Assembly (NCBI GenBank): GCA_947303715.1 | Contig: CAMYYY010000009.1 | Location: 1 to 64,000 of the forward strand | DNA from: an uncultured Bacteroidales bacterium | GTDB lineage: Bacteria > Bacteroidota > Bacteroidia > Bacteroidales > Bacteroidaceae | Direction of reading: 5' to 3' | Length of the DNA: 64,000 bases | Shown: one piece after another, positions 1 through 8,074 of the stretch | How positions within the stretch are numbered: the first letter of the stretch is position 1 | Layout: each line of letters starts with the position of its first letter | The notes under the pieces: generated by a model | Told to the model about the DNA's origin: nothing | The model's database searches: none | Seen by the model: only the letters and a program-made list of their open reading frames with translations | Translations under genes and position numbers: made by a program

Positions 1-86
1 ACTATATCTGCAAACTTTTTCGGGATTTTTTTCTTAAAAAATGCACTTTTTTAACCAAACCAATCGCCGCTCACCGAAAACGGAAT

Positions 87-273
87 GCGTAAAAATGTAA
101 ATTTGTAAAATTGTAAAGTGACTTTCGTGCGCCCGGCAATTAACTACTATATATATGGAAAGATTATATATATATTTAAATTTAATATATCAATTATCTA
201 ATTATCTTTCCAATCTAATACTGCGCGCGCACGCAGGAGGCCTACTTTACAATTTTACAATTTTACGCTTTAC
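87..273. repeat. Inverted arms of tandem GTAAAATT-type octamers
   Basis: The left arm (87-119) reads as tandem variants of TGTAAAAT. The right arm (245-273) reads as the reverse complement, ATTTTACA. They flank an AT-rich core that itself holds the inverted pair GGAAAGATTA and AATTATCTTTCC. The whole could fold into a long imperfect hairpin. The same octamer recurs as a single arm at 7961-7992. Confidence 0.6.
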
Positions 274-287
274 ACCGCGCGGCTGCG

Positions 288-342
288 GGATTTATCGGGC
301 GGGCTGTCCGGTTTATCGGGCGCGCTGCGCGGTTTATCGGGC
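288..342. repeat. Three-copy 21-bp tandem repeat
   Basis: TTTATCGGGC begins at 291, 312 and 333, an exact 21-bp period. The intervening bases are GC-rich and less conserved. It lies upstream of the promoter of the lipoprotein gene at 540. The period matches arrays of unrelated sequence elsewhere in the window. Confidence 0.7.
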
Positions 343-400
343 CAGCCCAATCCCCAAGAAAAGTTCGGATTTCATCGGAATCAAGTCAAAAAAACTCCGT

Positions 401-436
401 TTTGTTTTCCATTCTGCTGAAATATCCCTATCTTCG
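401..436 (+). promoter_or_regulatory. Bacteroidota-type promoter upstream of the lipoprotein gene
   Basis: TTTG at 401-404 precedes TATCTTCG at 429-436, a one-mismatch TAnnTTTG. The 24-nt spacing is slightly long; TTTT at 405 would give 20 nt. It would leave a 5' leader of about 100 nt before the start codon at 540. Confidence 0.45.
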
Positions 437-539
437 CCCCAAGAAAGGAAAGAAAGAAAATCAAAGCCACATCCCAAAAGGCGTAACGTTCTGAATTTAT
501 AATCCTTGCAATGATTAAGCTAAAAAAAAGAATATCCCT

Positions 540-3080
540 ATGAAAAAAACTTTTCTCCTCCTCTCCCTGTTATTCTTCTTTTTTTGTTGTACTGAAAATC
601 CTATTGAAGAAGGAAAGAAGGACCCTATAACAACGGGTGAAGTGTCTGAAATCAAAGTTGTCTCAGCAATTATTAATGCAACACTTAATATCGACACCAC
701 GAATGGTGCAGAATTTAGAATTGGCGTTATTTGTTCGGACGCCGATGATCCAACCCTTGAGAACGGCATCGTATTTGATAGTAATGCATTAAAAGGCAAT
801 AGCTTTACAACAAAATTGTATAATCTAAAGCAAAACACCCATTATTATTATAGAGCCTTTGTTTATACAGGTGGTTTGTATCATTATGGGGAAGTTAAGA
901 GTTTCACGACAAAAGAATTATCCCCCAAAGATGTGGTAACTGGTGTGGTTATAGAAGAACAATATACTCAAGCAAAAGTTTGGGGTTCTGTAGATCTTAT
1001 TAATATTGGACTTGAGAAAGATTACAGCGTATATATTGCATACGATGTGGAAGATCCAACATCTGACAACGTACTAATAAAAGAAGTAGAATTAGACAAA
1101 GATAATAGATTTGAGACATTTATTTCGCGTCCTGATACAGAAGCTGATTATCTCTACTGCACATGCATTGAATATCAGGGGGGAAAGCTATACGGAGCCA
1201 TTCGTGAATTAAAACCATATTTGCTTTCAAACAAAGATGTAATTGCTCATGAACCTGATACGATAAGCTGTGCAGGAGCATACGTTAAATGTGAAGTAAA
1301 CCCCGGTCTTTTGTTAAACGGTCCTTTTCAATTAAGATTAATTCTTTCTAAAGAGCCAACATTTATCACTGACTCTGTTTGCCAAATCTGTCAAGGTAAA
1401 ATTTCTGAAAGTGAGCAGAATTTCCATCTTAAAGATTTAAAACCACAAACCCTATATTATTATAGGGCTGAATTACAAATAGTGGAGGATATTTATTATA
1501 GCGAAACAAAAACATTCCAAACTAGAAATGTCACAAATAATGATATAGCAATTAAGGAAATTTTCTCGATAGAAAACAATGAGTACCTCTCTATAAATGC
1601 CACCATATCGAAGGACTTAAGAAGCTATCTAACAAGCATAAATGAATGCGGCACTATTATTTCACAGAATGAGAAACCAGATTTTAATAAGGACAAACGG
1701 ATAAAAGGTTCTTTTAATTATTCTCAAAATGCCATAACTACTAATCTGGAAAATACCCCATTAGCACGTTATTGCTGTGCCTATATTACCTATGGAAAAG
1801 ACGGGTATATTATTAGTGAGCCATTTTATAACACAATCGAATGCAATAGAACCGATCTCATAGACAAAGAGATATATGACTTTGTTTACGTCCAAGGCTA
1901 TTACGCAGGGTGGAATTACAAGAAATGTCAATACTTATATAATTACTCAAATGACGGCCGCACCTACAGCGGCGTAGTTGATTTTGGCGCGAGAGCATCC
2001 AATGGATTTAGGCTAACACACACAAATGACTTGAGCTCCTATACTGGAACCTGGGGTTACAGGGCAGAAAGTGGCACGCAAGTAAGAGAAGCAAACAACC
2101 TACAGTTAAAGGAGGGTTCTATATCCGATATAACCGCCTACAGTAAACGCTTCTATCATTTTACCTTTGACAAAAACAATCAAATTTTAAAGAAGGACTG
2201 GAGTGCAGACGTAATCGGTATTGTCGGCAGTTTTAACGACTGGGAAAACGATGTTGTCATGCGCTACAATGCCGACTATGTCCGCTTCTATACCGATGTG
2301 AATTTTACTGAGAATACAGAGTTCAAGTTCCGTGCTGACAAGACGTGGGGTGATGTCGAATGGGGTGCAGATTGCGTCATAAAGGGAAACAACATCCCCT
2401 GCGATGCAGGAAAGTACCGTATCTACCTCGACTTAAACAAGAAAGAAATAAAAATTGACGCCAATATGTACGGCAAGATAGAGCCGAGTGTAGGTATGGA
2501 CAAATCTATCAACGATGGCTGGGGCATCGTTGGTAGTATTAACCAGTGGGATGGTGATGTGAGTATGACCGAGGCCGACGGTATCTGGACAGGCTATGTA
2601 ACCCTTGATGCCGAGGATGAATGGAAACTCCGCAAGGATGCCAGATGGGACGAGAACGTAGGAGGAACTTTTGTGAGCTTCGATAAACCCTTTGCAGCTG
2701 TGCCTGGTGGCGACAACATCAAGCTGGGCCAGGCTGGTTTCTTCAAGGTAGTCTATAACACCAAAACTGGCACCATCACAATCAGCAAGGGAGATACATG
2801 GTCGCTCATTGGCACGCTCAATGGCGCAAAATGGGATACCGACTATTTTTGCACGCTCACCGATGGCAAGTGGGTAAGCCCCGAGTTCACCATTGAAGAA
2901 GGGCAAGAATTCAAGTTCCGTTACAATGCCGATTGGGACATGAACTACGGTGGCACGTTCGTCACGCTTGGTGAGCCCTTCGAAGCTGTCGCTGGTGGCG
3001 ACAATATCAAGTTGCCTCCTGGCAGGTACGTGGCCACACTCGATGTTAAGGCTCAAACCATTGTCGTCATACAACGGTAA
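540..3080 (+). CDS. Surface lipoprotein with Fn3-like repeats and three SusE/F-type domains
   Basis: The 846-residue product begins with a hydrophobic signal and a cysteine pair at residues 16-17 followed by Thr-Glu-Asn, an atypical lipobox suggesting an outer-membrane lipoprotein. Residues up to about 450 hold several fibronectin-like units, each ending near a YYYRA motif and a FxTK/R strand. From about residue 555 come three related domains starting IGIVGSFNDW, WGIVGSINQW and WSLIGTLNGA; the last two share a GGDNIK motif. These resemble SusE/SusF starch-binding modules and suggest glycan binding. No SusC/SusD pair lies nearby, so it is an orphan. Base composition changes inside the gene: very AT-rich up to about 2180, then like the rest of the window. 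Glycan binding is inferred. Confidence 0.75.
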   Translation: MKKTFLLLSLLFFFFCCTENPIEEGKKDPITTGEVSEIKVVSAIINATLNIDTTNGAEFRIGVICSDADDPTLENGIVFDSNALKGNSFTTKLYNLKQNTHYYYRAFVYTGGLYHYGEVKSFTTKELSPKDVVTGVVIEEQYTQAKVWGSVDLINIGLEKDYSVYIAYDVEDPTSDNVLIKEVELDKDNRFETFISRPDTEADYLYCTCIEYQGGKLYGAIRELKPYLLSNKDVIAHEPDTISCAGAYVKCEVNPGLLLNGPFQLRLILSKEPTFITDSVCQICQGKISESEQNFHLKDLKPQTLYYYRAELQIVEDIYYSETKTFQTRNVTNNDIAIKEIFSIENNEYLSINATISKDLRSYLTSINECGTIISQNEKPDFNKDKRIKGSFNYSQNAITTNLENTPLARYCCAYITYGKDGYIISEPFYNTIECNRTDLIDKEIYDFVYVQGYYAGWNYKKCQYLYNYSNDGRTYSGVVDFGARASNGFRLTHTNDLSSYTGTWGYRAESGTQVREANNLQLKEGSISDITAYSKRFYHFTFDKNNQILKKDWSADVIGIVGSFNDWENDVVMRYNADYVRFYTDVNFTENTEFKFRADKTWGDVEWGADCVIKGNNIPCDAGKYRIYLDLNKKEIKIDANMYGKIEPSVGMDKSINDGWGIVGSINQWDGDVSMTEADGIWTGYVTLDAEDEWKLRKDARWDENVGGTFVSFDKPFAAVPGGDNIKLGQAGFFKVVYNTKTGTITISKGDTWSLIGTLNGAKWDTDYFCTLTDGKWVSPEFTIEEGQEFKFRYNADWDMNYGGTFVTLGEPFEAVAGGDNIKLPPGRYVATLDVKAQTIVVIQR

Positions 3081-3126
3081 ACAATAGAAAAAAGCCCATC
3101 TATATTATACTCTCAATATTTTTCAC

Positions 3127-3134
3127 TATCTTTG
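3127..3134 (+). promoter_or_regulatory. TATCTTTG -7 element
   Basis: A perfect TAnnTTTG sits 45 bases before the ATG at 3180. No clear TTTG -33 element is visible at the usual distance; the upstream bases are AT-rich. It probably drives the two small genes at 3180-4342. Confidence 0.5.
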
Positions 3135-3179
3135 TATCCCTAACTTATCCACGGACACAACAATTACTTCATACGCGAT

Positions 3180-3773
3180 ATGCCAAACCAAAATCTCTAT
3201 GCTGCCCGAGAGGCGGAAAAAGACGAGTCCTACAAGCAACTGAAAGAACAAATTGCATTTCTGAAAGTTGAAAATGCAGATTTAAGGGAACGAGCAGAAA
3301 AACTCGAAATCCAGCAAATGATGCAAAAAACGAATTATGAGAAAGTGCTAGCAAAACTATGGGAGGAAGAAAGTGAAAATCGTAGGCAAAAGGCCAACCT
3401 ACTGAAATCTGCTCCAGAATTGGATAAGGTCAAAAAAGCATTAGAAGAATCGCAGAAAATAAACGTGCTGAGCCAAATGCAAATCGAAGAAATGGGAGAG
3501 AAAATCAACATGCTTCGTGAGAAACTCGGCACGAAAACCATACCGCTTGAGTCGTTGGCGGACGGCCTCAAAAGGTATGCGGAACTTTTCGGTATCGAAA
3601 AGGGCAAGGTATTGCTCCTTTCACTATCGTATCTTTTGAAAAAAGAACAGGCATGGACAGACAATGTGGAGAGCCTGGAAAACTTTTTCATCAAAGCAGA
3701 GAGAGAAAACAAAACGTCACTATTGACCCTGGAGAACAATCAGGGAGGAGTCGTTCAAATCACTAGTAACTGA
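3180..3773 (+). CDS. Coiled-coil protein of unknown function
   Basis: I do not recognise this 197-residue protein. It has no signal peptide or membrane segment. Residues about 8-125 are charged, rich in Glu, Lys, Gln and Leu, and have heptad character, so a long coiled coil is likely. Residues about 125-180 look like a small globular helical domain. The next gene follows after 5 bases and is probably co-transcribed. A scaffold, adaptor or DNA-associated role is possible, but nothing in the sequence decides it. Its position beside a replication-like cassette hints at an accessory or mobile origin. Confidence 0.6.
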   Translation: MPNQNLYAAREAEKDESYKQLKEQIAFLKVENADLRERAEKLEIQQMMQKTNYEKVLAKLWEEESENRRQKANLLKSAPELDKVKKALEESQKINVLSQMQIEEMGEKINMLREKLGTKTIPLESLADGLKRYAELFGIEKGKVLLLSLSYLLKKEQAWTDNVESLENFFIKAERENKTSLLTLENNQGGVVQITSN

Positions 3774-3778
3774 AAGCC

Positions 3779-4342
3779 ATGAAAATATTCATCAACAATC
3801 ACGACGGGGGCATCATACAGCAAACGGACAAGCCCATCATCAACGTTTTCAACCAAAACAAGGAGAAAAGTCGCAGTTATCAGGACATTGCCGAAGACGC
3901 AGAAGCGGAAGCTGTCGAGCCCACGGAAAGCATGCCCGTCGTTACGGAGAGTGCGGAGGAAGAGACGAACGATGACGTTCACGTGAGAAAAACTCCATGC
4001 TTCAAGTTCGAAAACGATTTCGTAAAAGAACACGTGAAAGCTGTTGTGAAGGATTTTTATCTGGGCAGCCCTGTTAACCTGGCTCTGATAGAGATTGTGC
4101 TATACGACCACGGTCAGTTAAACAAACGTTCGCAGCACACGGCATTCTTGAATGAGCTGAAGGAATGGGGGATTTTACCTAAAGGCCTTGATGTGAAAAA
4201 CACTGCCAACGGGATGTCGGTCAAGATGAGGACTCTGCCCAAAAAATCGTACAATGACTGGAACAACGATTACTATGACGACCGCCAGAAATGCATCAGC
4301 ATAGGGAAGAAACTGCCCGATACGATGGGTTACGGGAGATAG
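3779..4342 (+). CDS. Hypothetical protein with acidic linker
   Basis: The product is a soluble-looking 187-residue protein that I do not recognise. The first 30 residues look like a short beta element (MKIFINNHDGGIIQQ). Residues about 35-70 are acidic and probably disordered. Residues about 80-150 look like a compact helical domain. The C-terminus is basic and tyrosine-rich. It follows the coiled-coil gene by 5 bases, so the two likely act together. No catalytic motif is visible. Confidence 0.55.
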   Translation: MKIFINNHDGGIIQQTDKPIINVFNQNKEKSRSYQDIAEDAEAEAVEPTESMPVVTESAEEETNDDVHVRKTPCFKFENDFVKEHVKAVVKDFYLGSPVNLALIEIVLYDHGQLNKRSQHTAFLNELKEWGILPKGLDVKNTANGMSVKMRTLPKKSYNDWNNDYYDDRQKCISIGKKLPDTMGYGR

Positions 4343-4355
4343 GAAGGCGCGCTTC

Positions 4356-4420
4356 CCACTCATTCCGCTCATCGTAAAAAATCATTCTGACTCATTCTTG
4401 CTCATTCCGCTCATTATCGC
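4356..4420. repeat. CTCATTC short repeats
   Basis: The motif CTCATTC or GCTCATTCCGCTCAT recurs several times in about 65 bases just after the gene ending at 4342. It is one of several low-order tandem repeats found at gene ends in this window. Confidence 0.5.
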
Positions 4421-4447
4421 CTGATAGTGAGCGTTTTTTGTGCTTAT

Positions 4448-4482
4448 TTTGTTTTCGGGGTGCGAGAGCCGCCGTACCTTTG
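4448..4482 (+). promoter_or_regulatory. Promoter for the primase-like cassette
   Basis: TTTG at 4448-4451 and TACCTTTG at 4475-4482 are spaced by 23 nt, close to the Bacteroidota consensus. The leader to the chosen start at 4543 is about 55 nt. It should drive the coupled genes to 7887. Confidence 0.65.
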
Positions 4483-4542
4483 CATCGTCAGAAGTCCGGA
4501 CGCTGACGCAACGTGATTATTCACCCAAAAAGTACAGGCATT

Positions 4543-4854
4543 ATGGCTACGAAACCAGCGGCGATACGCCGCAAACAGGAACTGATTGTTGGCCGCCGCT
4601 ACCGTGGCAGCGCGGTCGTAAATGAGTATGGCGAAATAGACTTCCGCGCCTACCAGCGACAGGAAGAGAACGAAAACGCCATGCGGAAGGTCACCGAGGT
4701 GGACGGGGAGAATTTTCGTTTCGCCATCTACCGCTCTGAAGAAAACGTGAAAGTTGCGCTCCTCGTGCCTCGTGGGGATGCCAAGGAAACTGAAAGGAGG
4801 CTTCGCGATTTATTCATCAAATCACTAATGAAACTGAAAGAGTATGACATTTGA
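4543..4854 (+). CDS. Small hypothetical protein heading the primase-like cassette
   Basis: I chose ATG 4543, giving 103 residues starting MATKPAAIRRKQ, over an upstream in-frame ATG at 4513, because the upstream ten residues look like leader sequence and 4543 leaves a normal distance to the promoter. The protein is basic at the N-terminus and mixed alpha/beta after that. It has no signal peptide and I do not recognise the family. Its end overlaps the start of the primase-like gene by 11 bases, which implies translational coupling and a shared job. Confidence 0.6.
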   Translation: MATKPAAIRRKQELIVGRRYRGSAVVNEYGEIDFRAYQRQEENENAMRKVTEVDGENFRFAIYRSEENVKVALLVPRGDAKETERRLRDLFIKSLMKLKEYDI

Positions 4855-7183
4855 CTATTTCGATTCCGTGAAAGCCCCACAGGGCAAAGTGTGTTCTCCA
4901 GAGCTGTTTCTTGCAGCCATTGAGGACATGCAAATCAAGCAACGGCTTGCGCAGATTGGTGCCGCTGCAGCCGCTAACGACGCCGAGGCGGTGGCCACGC
5001 TGAAAAGGCATTTGCCCATCGTGACGTGGCAGGCATCGTTCCGCGACCATCAGCGCTCGAACGCCAACGCCATTCCCAGCGGCCTCTTCATGCTGGACGT
5101 TGACCACATCCCCGACTTGCAGAAATTCAAGGAGGAAATCGTTGACCCGCTGACCGTGAACGACGCACGGCTGGCCAAGGAACTGGGCGTGATGGCCGTT
5201 CACATCACCCCGTCGGGCGCGGGTATGCGTTTCGTATGCCTTTGCCCCCCGGGCATGACCACCATTGAGGGGTGCCAGCAATGGCTTGCCGCCCAGCTGG
5301 GCATTGTGTCCTTTGACACGGCCTGCAAGGACTTTGCCCGCTCGTCGTTCCTCGTGGCAAAGGAAATGTTTCTCTACCTTGACATCGAAACGATGTTCAA
5401 TGGTGAGGCACGAAACATACTAAGACCCACCCCCGACCCCTCCCGTGAGGGAGGGGAGCCAAGTGGACTGGAGCCCTCCCCCTTACGGGGGAGCGGGGAG
5501 GGGGTCTTCCATGTGCAGCAGCGCACCTTCACCGAGGCGCAAAAGACGTTCAAGTACCGTGACCACCTCATTTCGGACATAGCCGCCATGTGGGTAGAAA
5601 AGCACGGCGAGCCCCAGCAGGGCGAACGGCACACGTACTATTACCGCCTGTGCGCGATGTTCCGCTATATCACGGACAGCGACGTGGCGGTGCTGCTGGC
5701 ACAGCTGCCCGACTTCGGCATGGGCATTGCCGAGCGCGAGAAGGAGGCGCAGCACGCCTGCAATCGCAGCATGGGCACGCAGATTCCCTACACGTTCTAC
5801 AAGTTCCTTGTAGACAACGGCATCATCGTGGCCAGCAAGTCACAGGAGCCGCTGCCAGCCATTGACCTCTTGGACGTTTTCCCTTCGTCTATGCAGCGTG
5901 TGCCCTCGCTTCCCGTCGTCTTCCGCGAGTTTTGCAAGAACTGCCCTGCGGACTTCGTGTACCCGACTATAGTCGCGCTACTCCCTGTGTTAGGGACGCT
6001 GGCCACTCGCCTACGTGCCCGCTACTTGGACGGAAGAGAGCATACGACATCGTTCATCTCCGTAGTGTTTGCTCCACAAAGTGCGGGAAAGAGTTTTTCG
6101 CGCGACATCGTGGCAACGCTCACAAAAGACCTCCGAAAGCACGATGAAATCTCCATCCTGAAGGAAAAGCAGTACAAGGCCGAGCTGCGCATGAAGAAGA
6201 ACAGCGAGCAGCTGCCCGAGGACCCGCACGCGCCCTACCGCCTTGTGCAGGCCGTCATCAGCGTGCCGCGCCTGCTGCAGCGTCAGGAGGATGCCTGCGG
6301 GCTGCACCAGCTTTCCTTCGTGGAAGAGATTGATACCTTAGTAAAATCCAACGCGGGCGGCAGCTACGCGCAGAAAAGCGACCTCTACCGCCAAGCCTTT
6401 GACAATGCAGAGTATGGCCAAGACTACATTTCCATTGACACCTTCACGGGGTCGGTTAAGTTGTTTTACAACATCCTTATGCTGGGCACGCCCAAGCAGT
6501 TATACAAGTTCTTCAACGATGCCGAGAACGGCCTTGTATCGCGCTGCGCTTTTGCGGAGCTGCAGGGGCAGGAGTTTGCTTCCATCCCCTACTTCAAGCC
6601 GCTGACCGAGAAGCAGCTTGAAGAAATCACGAAGGTCATGAACCGCTTTGAGGCCATGACCTACCGCCGCAAGAACGCCCAGAGCGAGGACTACGTGGTG
6701 CTGCCCACCGTGAACATCGACACGAAGATGCAGCCCGTCCGCGATGCCCTTGCCAAGTGGCTGGAGCGCACGCGCCTGCAGGCGCTGGAGGCTAACGACA
6801 TCGCGCTGGATACCTTCCGCCGCCGCGCGGCAGTTAAGGCGTTCCGCCTCGGGATGATCTGCGTGGGTATGTATGCCCCGAAGTCACTCTCGCCGAAGGT
6901 GATGCAGCGCATCGTGGACTTCGTGACGTGGTTTGCCACGCAGGATGCCGAGCAGACCGTCCGCGCGTTCGGCAACATGATGCAGGCCTCGGCTATCGAA
7001 GAAAGGCCGCAGGAAAAGCAATCGCTGTACGCATCTCTACCTGACACGTTCAACGTGGCAGAGCTGATGGCCTGGCAGCGCAAGTTTAAAAAGATATCGC
7101 CTACACGTGTTGTGCTATATCAATGGCGCAAGGCGGGTCTTATCAAGCAGAACGATGATTTGACATTCACCAAAACCAAGTAA
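4844..7183 (+). CDS. BT4734/VirE_N plus DUF3987 primase/helicase-like protein
   Basis: The 779-residue protein starts with a BT4734-like/VirE_N domain (about 40-180, with LDVDHIPD and a KDFARSSF segment). The DUF3987 region (about 360-740) includes a P-loop-like stretch APQSAGKSFS near residue 410. Such proteins are common in Bacteroidota mobile and accessory loci and are thought to act on DNA as primase or helicase-like replication proteins; the exact reaction is not established. Residues about 194-221 (PTPDPSREGG onwards) come from an in-frame GC-rich palindromic element between the two regions. The gene overlaps its upstream neighbour and is followed 15 bases later by a small OB-fold-like gene. 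Confidence 0.8.
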   Translation: MTFDYFDSVKAPQGKVCSPELFLAAIEDMQIKQRLAQIGAAAAANDAEAVATLKRHLPIVTWQASFRDHQRSNANAIPSGLFMLDVDHIPDLQKFKEEIVDPLTVNDARLAKELGVMAVHITPSGAGMRFVCLCPPGMTTIEGCQQWLAAQLGIVSFDTACKDFARSSFLVAKEMFLYLDIETMFNGEARNILRPTPDPSREGGEPSGLEPSPLRGSGEGVFHVQQRTFTEAQKTFKYRDHLISDIAAMWVEKHGEPQQGERHTYYYRLCAMFRYITDSDVAVLLAQLPDFGMGIAEREKEAQHACNRSMGTQIPYTFYKFLVDNGIIVASKSQEPLPAIDLLDVFPSSMQRVPSLPVVFREFCKNCPADFVYPTIVALLPVLGTLATRLRARYLDGREHTTSFISVVFAPQSAGKSFSRDIVATLTKDLRKHDEISILKEKQYKAELRMKKNSEQLPEDPHAPYRLVQAVISVPRLLQRQEDACGLHQLSFVEEIDTLVKSNAGGSYAQKSDLYRQAFDNAEYGQDYISIDTFTGSVKLFYNILMLGTPKQLYKFFNDAENGLVSRCAFAELQGQEFASIPYFKPLTEKQLEEITKVMNRFEAMTYRRKNAQSEDYVVLPTVNIDTKMQPVRDALAKWLERTRLQALEANDIALDTFRRRAAVKAFRLGMICVGMYAPKSLSPKVMQRIVDFVTWFATQDAEQTVRAFGNMMQASAIEERPQEKQSLYASLPDTFNVAELMAWQRKFKKISPTRVVLYQWRKAGLIKQNDDLTFTKTK
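5423..5507. repeat. In-frame GC-rich palindromic element (copy 1)
   Basis: The element starts AGACCC and ends GGGTCT. Inside are paired tracts such as CCCTCCCGTGAGGGAGGG. The primase-like frame reads through without a stop, giving a Pro/Ser/Gly/Arg/Glu-rich insert between the VirE_N and DUF3987 regions. Related copies occur at 11101, 11737, 18786, 23486 and 28396. Confidence 0.75.
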
Positions 7184-7198
7184 AAACCCAAAAAGATT

Positions 7199-7498
7199 AT
7201 GAAAGTAAAAGGATTCATTGCCGAAGTGGGACGCACCACTTCGGGCACAGGGAAAGAGAGCGGCAAGGAATGGACTTGCCGGGAACTGTCCCTGCTCCTG
7301 CCCTATTTCAACGACAAGGGCGAGGAGAAGTTTGACAACGTGGTAGCCGATTATTTCGGCGACACTCCTGACTGCGACCTGCAGGCTATGATAGCCGAGC
7401 GCACGCCGCTGGTCTTTACGATAGGCTTTTCCACGCGGAAGTACAACGACCGCCGCTACCAGACGGCAAGATTGTGGAACATAAATCTCCCTGTCTGA
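7199..7498 (+). CDS. Small OB-fold-like, DUF3127-like protein
   Basis: The 99-residue product starts MKVKGFIAEVGRTTSGTG and continues with the alternating strands typical of the DUF3127 single-stranded-DNA-binding-like OB fold. The family call is by eye and only moderately sure. It lies 15 bases after the primase-like gene. Its stop overlaps the next start as TGATG, so the two are translationally coupled. A single-strand binding role beside a primase-like protein is a reasonable inference. Confidence 0.55.
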   Translation: MKVKGFIAEVGRTTSGTGKESGKEWTCRELSLLLPYFNDKGEEKFDNVVADYFGDTPDCDLQAMIAERTPLVFTIGFSTRKYNDRRYQTARLWNINLPV

Positions 7499-7887
7499 TG
7501 CCGCGCAAGTACACACAGCGGGGCATCTATGTCCCGCAAGAGCAATGGGAAACCATCTGCGGGGGCGACCCTCGCCCCGTTGACCTCTATTTCTGCGTCA
7601 TGACGGACATCGACCGCCGCCATCCGAAATCGTACCTCGAATGGAAGCAGAACGGAGCAGGCCCTTCCATGCTGGCAAAAGCCCTCGCTTTCTTCTTCAC
7701 CATGGACGACTACGGCAAGTACGTCTGGGAGAAAGTGAGTACTGACGTAACGCTCTTCCAGAAGGCCATAGCCCGCATAGACCGCGCCCGACTGGGCGAG
7801 GACTTCGAGCCGTGGAATGAAGAGAAGCAGGAGCTGTTAGCACAATACTTCAAAGAGTTTTCCGACCAAGAAAAGAGTTTCAAATAG
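7498..7887 (+). CDS. Hypothetical protein ending the primase-like cassette
   Basis: ATG 7498 (MPRKYTQRGIYVP) is chosen because it overlaps the upstream TGA, giving 129 residues. The protein is soluble, rich in aromatic residues and charged at the C-terminus, and I do not recognise it. The KYTQRGIYVPQEQW start is unlike a signal peptide. Co-translation with the DUF3127-like gene suggests a shared DNA-related role. The plus-strand cassette ends here and converges on the minus gene at 8075. Confidence 0.55.
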   Translation: MPRKYTQRGIYVPQEQWETICGGDPRPVDLYFCVMTDIDRRHPKSYLEWKQNGAGPSMLAKALAFFFTMDDYGKYVWEKVSTDVTLFQKAIARIDRARLGEDFEPWNEEKQELLAQYFKEFSDQEKSFK

Positions 7888-7960
7888 GGAATCGCCGAAA
7901 AGTTATGTGATTAGTGTGGAAGGGCAAACCCCCTCCACACTTTTTTACAAATGTTAAAGC

Positions 7961-7992
7961 GTAAAATTGTAAAATTGTAAAATTGTAAAGTA
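7961..7992. repeat. Tandem GTAAAATT octamers
   Basis: Three GTAAAATT units (7961, 7969, 7977) and a variant GTAAAGTA (7985) lie in the 187-base gap between convergent genes. The same octamer builds the inverted arms at 87-273. Confidence 0.75.
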
Positions 7993-8074
7993 ATGGGCTG
8001 TGAAGAGAGAGCGGGGAGAGAAGCCCGTCGCAGCCAGACGACCGTTGCCGCAGGCAACGAGACAAGCCCCTGCC

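Larger units (their letters stand above)
1..539. other. Non-coding leader region, AT-rich with repeats
   Basis: No convincing gene is seen here. An open frame at 155-502 is low-complexity, and its cysteine/tyrosine heptads come from the 21-bp tandem repeat at 291-342, so I do not call it. The region holds inverted arms of GTAAAATT-like octamers (87-119 and 245-273), a strongly AT-rich core at 140-215, the 21-bp repeat, and a promoter-like element before the lipoprotein gene at 540. Confidence 0.6.

Noticed and set aside
155..502. 115-residue open frame with CxVYRA-type heptads
   Set aside because: The peptide repeat is only the translation of the 21-bp tandem repeat; the rest is low-complexity and has no domain or signal.
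5423..5507. Rho-independent terminator or gene-ending insertion
   Set aside because: The frame continues through without a stop and both flanking domains belong to one protein; no T tract follows.
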